From the NCBI GenBank assembly GCA_026770025.1, contig JAMXDE010000017.1:744001-808000 (forward strand): a stretch of DNA of 64,000 nt, read 5' to 3'. Made by a program: the position numbers and the translations under genes. The notes beneath the pieces were generated by a model. That model was not told the DNA's origin. It searched no databases and worked only from the letters and a program-made list of their open reading frames with translations. Numbering within the stretch: position 1 is the stretch's first letter; every line of letters begins with the position of its first letter. Positions 1 through 9,268 of this stretch are shown piece after piece. This DNA is from Craspedostauros australis. Taxonomy: Eukaryota > Bacillariophyta > Bacillariophyceae > Mastogloiales > Achnanthaceae.

Positions 1-1083
1 GCAGACCATTGGATTGTACCATGCTCCGCTCGGATGTATCAGATGTGTTCCTGTTCCAATTTCGATCCCGACTCTCCTCTTTTTCTCTGTTTCTCGGCGA
101 TCGGGCGCCGAGAGACCACATTGGTCGTGTTCTATTCGGAGAAGTTGCTCGGCTCTGTCATCCGCCCAGCGTCGCTTTGGCATTCCTCTCTTGATGGATT
201 GGAAGGTGTGACTTGGCGCTCTCGCAGTCTTGCGGGTGTTGCCATCCCAAATGGAATTGTCTGTTGATTCGTCTTAGCTTGTGGCATCTTGGATAGTGAC
301 ACACCAACACCCACATCCAACGTTAACTTCGGATCGCAACGTCGGCACATGGTTGATGGCTTTCGCTTGGATTGTCGGTGTGAAATTTTGTATCACACTT
401 TGCTCATTTGAGAGTTGGGCGTGAAAGCACGGTCTGTTGGTTCGTGGTCACACGCAACCAGAAAGATCGTTCCGCATCACGATTGAAACGAACGGAAACC
501 AATCACAAGATTTGGCGAAAAATTGGGATCAGGAAATAGTACTACATCCCACAAGAGAACAAAACAGCAAAGCCACCCATGGGTGAGAAAGTGACAGGAG
601 CATCAGCATCCCCGTTGAGGAGGCTCGATGCGGTGACAACGGAGATCATTGCTCGCGGGCAGCACAAGAAGCACGTGATGGGTCATCCTCGGCCAAGACG
701 GCGCAACGCCCGGAGCATCACACACCGCGATTGTCGTTCTGCGTTTCATTCGGAACGGCGCACATCGCAGCATTTGGCCACGGTCATTGATTGATTGATC
801 CATCGGCTGCCTGATCGCCTGGATTGTGGCGTGTCATCCACTCAGCGGGGCTCATTCGCTTTCATTGCAACAGTCCCACACCACGCACTTGCGGAGACAA
901 CCAATCTACCCCTCAGCATCGCACCAACACTTACTCTGCTCATCTTCACTCCAATTTGCTCCACCGACCTGCAGGCACCGTGAGAAAGCACGAACTCAGC
1001 AATCGTCGCTGCAGAAAAGAGAGCCATCTCAATTACAAGGCACTCTGACAGTCGAGTAGTCTCCGTGCCTATGCACCAACAAC
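1..1083. other. Intergenic, no supported gene
   Basis: Short overlapping open frames occur on both strands, but none has a recognisable domain, leader or compositional bias. The last few hundred bases are probably the promoter and 5' UTR of the secreted protein gene at 1084. A gene reaching in from beyond the left edge cannot be excluded. Confidence 0.5.
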
Positions 1084-1842
1084 ATGAGATCATCCGTGAT
1101 AAGCATGTATCCAACGTTGGCTTTCGCGACGATCGGCATTGTGGCAACTGCTTGGAGCGGTTCTGCCGAACTGGTACAATCCCATCCCATCGTGACAGAG
1201 GCAGCAGATGCACAATCAATATCCGCACTGCCACCATCAACACGTGCTCTGCATGAACAGGGCTATCAGCATCAGCAGGATAATCACCAGCATCAGCAAC
1301 AGCAGCACACTCAGCGACATACTCAACGCACAGCTGACCATGGAAATGACAGCCAACTTCACCGCCGCACCGACCGATTGAAGCAAAGGGCAGCACGCAA
1401 GGGTGGCAAAGAACATGATAGCGCAAGTGCGCTCCATTCGCCGCAACGATCACTGCGGGCCAATGCAGGCATCGTCACCAACGCCAACCGATACTCCACA
1501 ATCACGGCAGTCGATGAAGCATCGCAAATAAATCCAGCCTTGTCGAAAGGCCCATCTGGAATAGTCGCCGTCCCTGAGCCACCAACGCATGCGCCAACGA
1601 GGGTGGACGACAACCGTGCCAATTCGAGAGCTGGTGCCTTCGGAAATTTCCCCAAGTCACCAAAACAGCATGCTGACGGTGACACCGGCCATCAGCTAAA
1701 ACCGACCAAGTCACCAAAGAAAATGAAAGGCGTCAACCAAGAAAATCACAAGAAAGCAAAGTACAAGAAAGCAATTAATAAGAAAGCGACCGTTCCGTAC
1801 CAGCTAGCAAAGCAGGCAAAGAAGGACGTGGTCACACCCTGA
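1084..1842 (+). CDS. Secreted Gln/His- and Lys-rich silaffin-like protein
   Basis: Single-exon protein of 252 residues. Residues about 8-29 form a hydrophobic signal peptide ending in a small-residue S-G-S-A context. An R-A-L tripeptide at 54-56 matches the RXL processing motif known in diatom biosilica protein precursors. Residues about 60-85 are rich in Gln and His. The C-terminal 50 residues are very basic, with K206, K209, K212 and K215 at three-residue spacing (KxxKxxKxxK) followed by KKAKYKKAINKKA. Lysine arrays of this type occur in silaffins, where modified lysines promote silica precipitation and help target proteins to the silica deposition vesicle. No conserved fold is visible. Two other loci here (4084, 50933) share leader, RXL and lysine clusters. 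The silaffin-like role is inference from composition; an extracellular matrix protein is the alternative. The ATG at 1084 is chosen because it places the hydrophobic segment near the N-terminus. Confidence 0.6.
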   Translation: MRSSVISMYPTLAFATIGIVATAWSGSAELVQSHPIVTEAADAQSISALPPSTRALHEQGYQHQQDNHQHQQQQHTQRHTQRTADHGNDSQLHRRTDRLKQRAARKGGKEHDSASALHSPQRSLRANAGIVTNANRYSTITAVDEASQINPALSKGPSGIVAVPEPPTHAPTRVDDNRANSRAGAFGNFPKSPKQHADGDTGHQLKPTKSPKKMKGVNQENHKKAKYKKAINKKATVPYQLAKQAKKDVVTP

Positions 1843-4083
1843 GGCGTGGTGAAATTACGAATCTGAGTCGAGACATCAGCAATGGCAGCGTTCTGAGGAG
1901 TAGTGACGGTGCTGCTGAGACTAACCGTTGGACCAATGCGGTTGCACCATTGTCTACATTGCGAACAAGCTTGACGGAGAGCCATTCACGAAGAGACTCT
2001 TTGCTCTCAAGTTCCGTTCGAGCACATTCAGAGCAATTCACAGCACAACTCAAACGGCGACGAACGTTGGACGGATGAAGAACTGAATGCAACTGTTCGC
2101 ACGACCAAGGCTTGGGCAGACCTGGCTACGCCGAACGGATACTACTCTGAAGAGTATACCGGGCACAGTGGCCGATGCCGATGCCGTTCGCTGAAGAGTC
2201 CTTGATCGATCGGTTGAATGCAGTAACTCCATCATGCGTTGAGATGCTCCACTCCGTGTTTTTGTTCAGCGCATGGGATCTTTCATAACATTGTCATTAG
2301 TGGTCCGGAATCACAGAGACCAAACGCGCATCTGCACAAGTACGACTATTCATCGAACCTATCCTCGCATGAGCAGGCCTCGTGTGTTCCGTAGACATAC
2401 AAATAATACTCGTAGTCATAGGTTTCGACCGTCACTTTCGCTCATGAATCTGTCTTTGTAGGTTCGTCTCCCCGCTCGCCTGCTTCTCGCTGTCGCCGTC
2501 ACCGTCGCAAGCGCACGGCTCTGCTCTGCCCTCTTTGTGGTTCTCTTTTCTTGTTTGAACGGCAAAGTATGATCGACCCTGACCAAGACGGAGATACACA
2601 TCAACAGCAGGGGAATCCTGTCAACATTCGAGATGCTGAAGGCGAGACGAAGAGAAAGAGGCAGAGAAAAATGAAAGAACAGGAACTGAAGCGAAAGTGG
2701 CTTTCTTCCTCCGATCCGTGTTCGCGTCATGGGATGTCCGGACCTTGGCTTGTGTCTTTCCCATTCGTGTCACACGCTTTCAGTATGGATCTATTGGAGA
2801 AAGTTCCCAAGAAAGTATCCACGACAACCTGATGTCTTGCGTAATCGTCAACGATTCAATCTTGTGAGACATCAAAATGTGAGGAAAGCCACATCGCAAA
2901 TCCCGTGGTTTTACACCGGCGTGCTCTTGTCGGTTTGGAAAAACGTTATATTGTCTTTGTAACTATGATGTGCGACATGTCGTAGTCACAAGTTGGTGTG
3001 TTGTTGGATGAACACTAAAATACGCGGGCAAGTTGATTATGAAGTTCAAGGTTTTGGCGCCACATTTTGAGCGGTCACATGGATTTGAAGTCATAAAATC
3101 GCGCCAACCCCACAATTCAAATTGGATACAAGAGTGATCACGAGACAACTTACATCATGAGATTTTGCGTAAACCGGACCAAGCAAACGATTTGCGCAAG
3201 TCTGAGAGAGGGTGATAGAGAAGCCAGCATGAACGGGAACGGGAACAACGACACCAAAGGAGAAGAGTGCTGATGTGAGAAAACAAGACGGAAACAATGC
3301 GAATACAAAGCGCGCGGAGAACAACGCCAAACAACATCGGCAATTGGAGCAGGATGTCACAGATCATGTGTGTGTGTGTGTTGCTGTTTCATCCACACCG
3401 CATTTGTGCGGTGGGTTGGGCATCATCATCATCACATCTCAGCAATCATCCCTTCTTACACATAAAACCAACTTCGAGACCAATCTCATCCCACACACAG
3501 GCACACACAACCAACCAACCAACCAACGCACACATTAAACCGCCGACCGTAAGTGAAGCTCTACATCAGTCTCAACTTCTGCACCGCCATGAACATGACA
3601 CCCGCGTCCACCATGGCGTCCAACCAACGAGGCTTCGTCTTGCTCTGCTGCCGATGCTGCCGCTGCATGTGAGCCATTTCGCACAGTTGTGCACATCCCG
3701 CGCAAACCAAGGACGGCATTTCCACGATTCCAGCACGCGTTCATGCAGAGACCTTTTGCCACGACCTCACCAAAACGGGGCACCGCGGCATACGGAAGCA
3801 GTGGAAAAGACTGCTGTTCGTTGTTGCATCGCCCCAAGAGTGCAGGAATAGCCAACAACTAAACGGGATTTGCTGCCTGTGAACCGCATCACCGCCACCG
3901 ACCAGATCTCTCACCTCTTCACCTTGCATCCCTGCTCTTCCATTTGATCAAATCCCACAATTGCCGTCACAACCAATTCATCCCACACTTCCTGAACTCA
4001 TCAACGCCAGCAGACATCAAGCAATCGCATCCAATCTCCAATCAATCCAACAAACTCCACGCACTCCAAACACATAATTCATC
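1843..4083. other. Intergenic, no supported gene
   Basis: About 2.2 kb between two secreted-protein genes. Open frames here are short, overlap each other and lack recognisable domains. The stretch from about 3480 to 4083 is rich in CA, CCA and CAAC, like the pyrimidine-poor leaders upstream of other genes in this window, and probably holds the 5' UTR of the 4084 gene. Short GT (3367-3381) and CCAA (3510-3530) microsatellites are present. Confidence 0.5.
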
Positions 4084-4944
4084 ATGTTCTTCGCCAAGAA
4101 AACCATCCAGCTCTTCCTCACAGTCGCTGTGCTCGCCACAGACACCAATGCCAATTACTATAGATTCGACCGCACCCTCGCATCCCCAAAGACAGAGAGC
4201 CCAGTTCCATTGACGGGAGCCAGCGCAAGCAGCAAGGGATCGAAGGCCCCAGCCGATGAAAAGAGTTCCAAGGGATCCAAGTCTCCATCCTATATGGGCA
4301 AGGGCAAGGGCAAGGGATCCAAGTCCCCATCCGATATGGGCAAGGGAACCAAGTCCCCATCTGATATGGGCAAGGGAACCAAGTCCCCATCTGATATGGG
4401 CAAGGGCAAGGGAACCAAGTCTCCATCCGATATGGGCAAGGGCAAGGGAACCAAGTCCCCATCCGATATGGGCAAGGGCAAGGGAACCAAGTCCCCATCC
4501 GATATGGGCAAGGGCAAGGGAACCAAGTCCCCATCCGATATGGGCAAGGGCAAGGGAACCAAGTCCCCATCCGATATGGGCAAGGGCAAGGGAACCAAGT
4601 CTCCATCCGATATGGGCAAGGGCAAGGGGACCAAGTCCCCATCCGATATGGGCAAGGGCAAGGGAACCAAGTCCCCATCCGATATGGGCAAGGGCAAGGG
4701 CAAGGGAACCAAATCTCCATCCGATATGGGAGGCAGCCACAAGATGGCGTCAGACGATATGGTGCCGGATACAGGAATGTCTGGCGACATGATCACCAAG
4801 TCTTCCAAAACCATCAAGATGACAAAGAAGCCACAGGACAAGACAGAGAAGGCCGTAAAGAAGGAAGCCAAGAGACTTCGACGCAGCGAGATGACCGACT
4901 ACGAGCCACACGTCCCAGACACCAAGAACAGCAGAAGGCAGTAA
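4084..4944 (+). CDS. Secreted Lys/Gly/Ser repeat protein, silaffin-like
   Basis: Protein of 286 residues encoded by one exon. Residues 1-23 are a signal peptide (hydrophobic core QLFLTVAVLA). An RXL site (R-T-L) lies at 30-32, where diatom biosilica precursors are typically cut. Residues about 68-215 consist of roughly a dozen copies of a 12-residue unit, K-S-P-S-D-M-G-K-G-K-G-T, with shorter variants. The tail is basic: K239, K242, K245 and K248 are spaced every three residues (KSSKTIKMTK), followed by more Lys/Arg. Silaffins combine signal peptide, RXL, phosphorylatable Ser next to Lys, and KxxK clusters; all are seen here. No enzymatic domain is present. Biosilica function is inferred, not shown. 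Long open frames on the opposite strand across the repeat are artefacts of its 36-bp periodicity. Confidence 0.7.
   Translation: MFFAKKTIQLFLTVAVLATDTNANYYRFDRTLASPKTESPVPLTGASASSKGSKAPADEKSSKGSKSPSYMGKGKGKGSKSPSDMGKGTKSPSDMGKGTKSPSDMGKGKGTKSPSDMGKGKGTKSPSDMGKGKGTKSPSDMGKGKGTKSPSDMGKGKGTKSPSDMGKGKGTKSPSDMGKGKGTKSPSDMGKGKGTKSPSDMGKGKGKGTKSPSDMGGSHKMASDDMVPDTGMSGDMITKSSKTIKMTKKPQDKTEKAVKKEAKRLRRSEMTDYEPHVPDTKNSRRQ
4290..4732 (+). repeat. 36-bp tandem coding repeat
   Basis: About a dozen in-frame copies of a 36-bp unit encoding K-S-P-S-D-M-G-K-G-K-G-T, with some 24-bp and 42-bp variants. Copies are almost identical at the nucleotide level, differing mainly at a few third positions (tcc/tct, gga/ggg), which suggests recent expansion or homogenisation. 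Confidence 0.9.
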
Positions 4945-6299
4945 AGGCTCGTCATCGTGCCACATGGCAAAGCGACTGCATCCGGTTGGCAGATGGATGA
5001 TCCACGATGATACATAGTATCTCACAAAATGGATCACCACCCATCTGATCAGCTTGCGACCTCCACGCAATATCTTCTCATCGGCAAAGCCTAACTCATC
5101 CCAAATGGACCAACGACCAACGAGCAACAAGAACTCAGGCAAACAGCAATAGTCTTCTGAGCGCACGCACAAAAACGTGTAAGCAAATGTGAACAGAAGA
5201 CAACCTTTACTCCGGCGCGGTGCGTGAGCACGGACAATCTCCAAAGATGGACCCCATTCCATCAACCACGTCACCGCCAAAGCCAAAATTGCACAAGGAT
5301 TGCTGTGAATCCTTTGGTCTCTTTCTCACCTCTCGGCACACCATCGCACCCATGCAAGCTGCCGGGAGAGCAAGTTCTCGTTGATCATTTTCATAACACA
5401 ACACCAACCGAAGGAGCGTCGCTCGCGCGATCCTCTCCTTCTTTTCGTCGCATCCTGTCGCCCCCCGAAAGCCCCCTGATGCGTCGGCGCACGTCCGACC
5501 AATCTATGGCTTTCTGTTGAACAGGAAGGACACAAATGTGAATATGCGCGTTAATGTACGTATGTAATTCTAAAGAAATGAAACCCAGCGTAATCAAGTC
5601 ATCCGGTGAACTACGCTTGTATGGCATACGGATACTCGTGCGTGCGCGCACGTCGATACTTTGCCATCGGTGCCACCACGATGACATTCAAACTCCACAC
5701 ACTCATCCTCGTACAAGCATTTCGCATCAATGGCGATCACGATCCTCGAGATGCTTTGGGACCACCAGTGCGATGGTCGCCCAGCTCTCTTGCATGTCGT
5801 TGGATTGAACAATCCAATCATCGGTTTGGGATCATGGCCTGGCATATAGCTACCAGTACATCATCGTTGGATGGAACCGTTATTTCGTGTTGCGAGGGGA
5901 GTGCTTCGTATGTATGAGTACGTTGGTACTTACATGCTCGTTCGTGTGCAACAGCATCTCACGAAACTCACACGAAGACAACATCACAACTTGCACAGTA
6001 CTATACGGGCGCCCGCACGAGCACGGTACACGCTTGTGCATGGTGCTGTTCTGCAAGACTCCGCCAGAACGGGTCGGCATCGTATCGGCACGTCGTCGGC
6101 ATGCGAGTGGATACTGCAGAGTTATACCGGATCTCTCCGGGTATCTGCACACGGTTGGATGGCGACTTGCGCGTCATTTCGACGAACTGCTCCTGCTACC
6201 AACACTCTCACGTACGAGTGCTCGCACCTAACTACGAACAATGTCTCGATTCAATTCTCTTGTCGCGGGTCATGTCTCCCCAAACTTCTAATTCTGTGT
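4945..6299. other. Intergenic between convergent genes
   Basis: Lies between the 3' end of the repeat protein gene (plus) and the 3' end of the prolyl hydroxylase gene (minus). Open frames are short and unrecognised. Several copies of GTACG/CTCGTAC-type words occur (for example near 5634 and 5915), as in other intergenic parts of the window. Confidence 0.5.
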
Positions 6300-8540
6300 T
6301 TAGTCGATGATGGGGTCCCACACCCAGAGATTGGCCAGCCACTTTTCTTCCCTCTCATTCGTCGGACTGGATCCATGCTGCGAGAGTTCATCCACGTTAC
6401 CGTCGGGAAGCATGTTGTAGAACAGGACCGCGCGGCCTTGCTTTGGGCGCACCGAAATACCCTCCGCCTTATCCTTCGTCATGGCGCGTGGAAAGATCGT
6501 CTCCGCGCCTTCCCCTTCCACGGTGTTCAGGTACAGCAGCAGCGTTGCAAAACGAGTCGGCTGGTAGCGGTGAGCAACCGGAGGAACGACAAAATCATGA
6601 TGGGGCTGGTACTCTTCCCCACCAGCGTTGTAATGCACCACCTGCAATGCCTCGGCGATCGAATGCTGACGTGGGTTCTCGTCATGGCGCTTCGCGAGCA
6701 GCGTTGGATCGAGTCTCATCACGCTGGCTGCGCGTTCGTAAATGGCTTCCGTCGTCACTGACAGCTCGCGTGGTAGCCATGCATTCGTTGAGGAACGAGT
6801 GGAGGTGTCCTGCGTCTTGCGCTGGGCTATCGTGCCACCGCCACCGCCACCGAACAAGGTCGACGGGTGCAAGCCTTCCTGCTGGGCGGACTGGATGATC
6901 TGCTCGCATTCCTCACTGGATAGGAAGTCGTCGATCTGCAAAACGCGCGGCGCAACGGACAGGACCTCCATTCTGTACGATCGGCCTTCGTGGTCGACGA
7001 TGTCTTGCGTCTGGCCGATGTAGTCGGCATCATGCATGGGCAGGATGGATGGCCTTCTTGGGAAGTTAGCGAGCCACGTGCGTCGGGACACGACCATGTA
7101 ATCATTCGCGTACACCTGATTTAGCAACTGCAGATCGTAGAGCATTCGGAGACGTCGCTTGGCTGCGATCATGGCTGTGTCGGAATCGGAACCATCCACG
7201 CCATCGCTGATGTCACCATGGTCGTTGCCAGTGCCAAAATGTTGGTCATGGTCAAATTCTGGCTGGTAAAAAACCAGCGCGGTATCCTGCGTGAGCACCC
7301 AGCGCTCCAATGCATGGGTTGAATCGTACACGGGGCTGACGTAGAAGGAATGTCCAGGCTGGGTGGCCGTACCGATAGCCTCGAACGGAGCAATCTCACC
7401 CACGAGCTTGGCGCTGTCATCATGGCCCCCGTGACCATCCCAGTGCAGCAAGACAGGATCGGGACCTAGGTTGACGAATTTTGCCGCAAAGCCAGTGAAG
7501 ATGAGATGCGGTTGCACCAGCTTGCGGCGTCGCTGGCTAGCGCCCATGACGCCGCCCTGGCGAGGGTCGGGGATGGAGGCCATTTCGCCCTTGTCGCCGC
7601 TGGCCTCGTGCTCCTCCATGTTGTACATACTCTCCAACGATGGCGTTTGGTAGTACATGGACGTGCCCCGGATCTTCTTCTTGTTGCTGCTGCTCGCGCT
7701 GAAACTCGAGTGTGCCCATCCGCCAGAGTTCTGTTGCTGCTGCTGTTGCATCTGAAGAATGGCGTCCTGTTGCATTTGCAGGCACCGGATTCTGGTGTTG
7801 GTGTCATCCCCTTCACGTTCGTTCTGCATACTATCAATGTCTGCATCCCACGCATGATGATTGTCATACTGCCCCACCAGCTGGTAGAAGTCATCCTGGA
7901 CTGCATCTGCCTGGTAGAGCATCTTGAGCGTGCCGAAGAGAGTTGGTGGGACGTAGAATTCCACGCGCTTCAAGTTTTCCGCAGAGTATGGCGTCACCGC
8001 ATCATTGCAAAAGGACACGTTGGCCATCCGATCGTACCCCTCCAAGTGTTGGTGCTTCATCAAGCCACGAGCAGCATAGCTGGCCACACCATCTTGGTGC
8101 ATTCCATGCATTCCATGAGTTTTGTGAAAGTGGTTGGTGGGCGCGGACAAGCCAGACGACTCATCTTGTATGGTGGACGTTGCGCCCGTCGCAAACCGCA
8201 GAACGTTGGGGTTGCGGTAGCAATGATGCGCCGCGGCCGCCACGAACGCAATGATGATAGCCAGCAGGTGCTGCCGCCATGCTCCGACTATGATTTCGGT
8301 CAGAGATGGTTCTTCATCATCTTCTTCATCGTGATCGTAATCGTCGTCGTCTGCGGCATCGTCATCATCGTAATCCATATCATCCGCCATGCCACCGTCG
8401 CCTTCGCTGTCCTGAGTCGAGTAGGAGTCGACGGGCTGTGGCAGCGGCTGATCTTCGCGTTCGCCCTCTACGTGCGCAGAGCCGGCACTCGCGCTGGAGA
8501 TGTTGGGGTCAGAGGACATGGGAGGATGCTGTGATGGCAT
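6300..8540 (-). CDS. Membrane-anchored prolyl 4-hydroxylase (2OG-Fe(II) oxygenase)
   Basis: Protein of 746 residues from the ATG at 8540; an in-frame ATG at 8831 would add 97 residues but has weaker start context and lies in A/T-richer DNA. The N-terminus is acidic (D/E runs at about 45-75), followed by one hydrophobic segment at about 92-106, so a type II membrane anchor with the enzyme in the ER/Golgi lumen is likely. The C-terminal ~150 residues are the catalytic domain: the iron ligands are the HxD pair H647/D649 and H722, and K733 follows in the E-E-K-W-L-A-N-L-W motif typical of P4H, where a Lys binds 2-oxoglutarate. Residues about 345-410 form a separate beta-rich block with F-V-N-L-G-P, H-W-D-G and P-G-H-S-F motifs, which resembles a VHL-beta type fold. 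Substrate is unknown; hydroxyproline-rich secreted proteins are plausible. A poly-Gln run lies near residue 260. Confidence 0.9.
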   Translation of the reverse strand: MPSQHPPMSSDPNISSASAGSAHVEGEREDQPLPQPVDSYSTQDSEGDGGMADDMDYDDDDAADDDDYDHDEEDDEEPSLTEIIVGAWRQHLLAIIIAFVAAAAHHCYRNPNVLRFATGATSTIQDESSGLSAPTNHFHKTHGMHGMHQDGVASYAARGLMKHQHLEGYDRMANVSFCNDAVTPYSAENLKRVEFYVPPTLFGTLKMLYQADAVQDDFYQLVGQYDNHHAWDADIDSMQNEREGDDTNTRIRCLQMQQDAILQMQQQQQQNSGGWAHSSFSASSSNKKKIRGTSMYYQTPSLESMYNMEEHEASGDKGEMASIPDPRQGGVMGASQRRRKLVQPHLIFTGFAAKFVNLGPDPVLLHWDGHGGHDDSAKLVGEIAPFEAIGTATQPGHSFYVSPVYDSTHALERWVLTQDTALVFYQPEFDHDQHFGTGNDHGDISDGVDGSDSDTAMIAAKRRLRMLYDLQLLNQVYANDYMVVSRRTWLANFPRRPSILPMHDADYIGQTQDIVDHEGRSYRMEVLSVAPRVLQIDDFLSSEECEQIIQSAQQEGLHPSTLFGGGGGGTIAQRKTQDTSTRSSTNAWLPRELSVTTEAIYERAASVMRLDPTLLAKRHDENPRQHSIAEALQVVHYNAGGEEYQPHHDFVVPPVAHRYQPTRFATLLLYLNTVEGEGAETIFPRAMTKDKAEGISVRPKQGRAVLFYNMLPDGNVDELSQHGSSPTNEREEKWLANLWVWDPIID

Positions 8541-9268
8541 TGCTCTTGCCAGTACGACTGATGAAGATCTTTGAGTTGGCGATGGCTTCGTCGCGTTGTC
8601 GTCTTTGTGGGCGAGCTGACCGTCGGCAACGTTTACTAATCCTCGTAGGTAGGTTGTGGTGCAATGTGTTGATCTGTTGGTTGGTCCTTCGTTTTCTGTT
8701 CCGTCGATGTTGCACAAAACTGCGAGCTGTTCGTGGCATTGCTCATCGTTTCGCCACACAAATTGTTCCGAGGACAAAAATGATAGATTTTTGAATTTGA
8801 AGATGATTCGATCGATCGAATCCAGACTCATCGGAGCACATTCGACGGATCCTGAAATCAATCAGCCCATTGATATTCCATGCAGTCGTGGTTATCAAGT
8901 CACGAACGCATAGCCGTTCACTTTTTACGTGCGACTGCAAGACTGACTACGGGATGAGTGAATCTGTGCGAACCGTACAAGCGGCCAGATCGCAATAGGA
9001 CAGAAACAAGAAGCGAATCCAGACAGACAAATGAAATACGGACAGCCAACTTCATATCGTTACATTCTTCGATAGACAGACAGATATGAGACGATGAAAA
9101 TGGACTGAATTCGGACTCACTTCTTGCCGCACTTTGTTGGCCGGAGACACGTTGAGGTATGATAGATGATTGTACTTGTTAGATTTAGCTTTTCGTGAGA
9201 ACATCATCTTCCTCGTAAGTCACGTACTTCAGAGTGGAGCAATAACTGCCTTGGAACATTCGGTGTTC
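8541..9268. other. Intergenic, P4H 5' UTR and PPR gene 3' region
   Basis: Holds the upstream region of the prolyl hydroxylase gene, including an in-frame extension with ATG at 8831, and the 3' flank of the PPR gene. No additional gene is seen. Confidence 0.5.

Noticed and set aside
842-1453. 203-codon minus-strand frame
   Set aside because: Overlaps the 1084 gene without recognisable motif; the plus-strand frame has a signal peptide and lysine clusters.
4042-4871. Long open frames on both strands across the 4084 repeat (178-232 codons)
   Set aside because: They exist only because a 36-bp period has no stop in several frames. The plus-strand frame with signal peptide and RXL is the coherent one.
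5871-6761. 296-codon plus-strand frame
   Set aside because: Overlaps the catalytic end of the P4H gene in antisense and shows no domain.
7506-8534. 342-codon plus-strand frame
   Set aside because: Antisense to the P4H gene, which has clear family motifs; a shadow of biased codon use.
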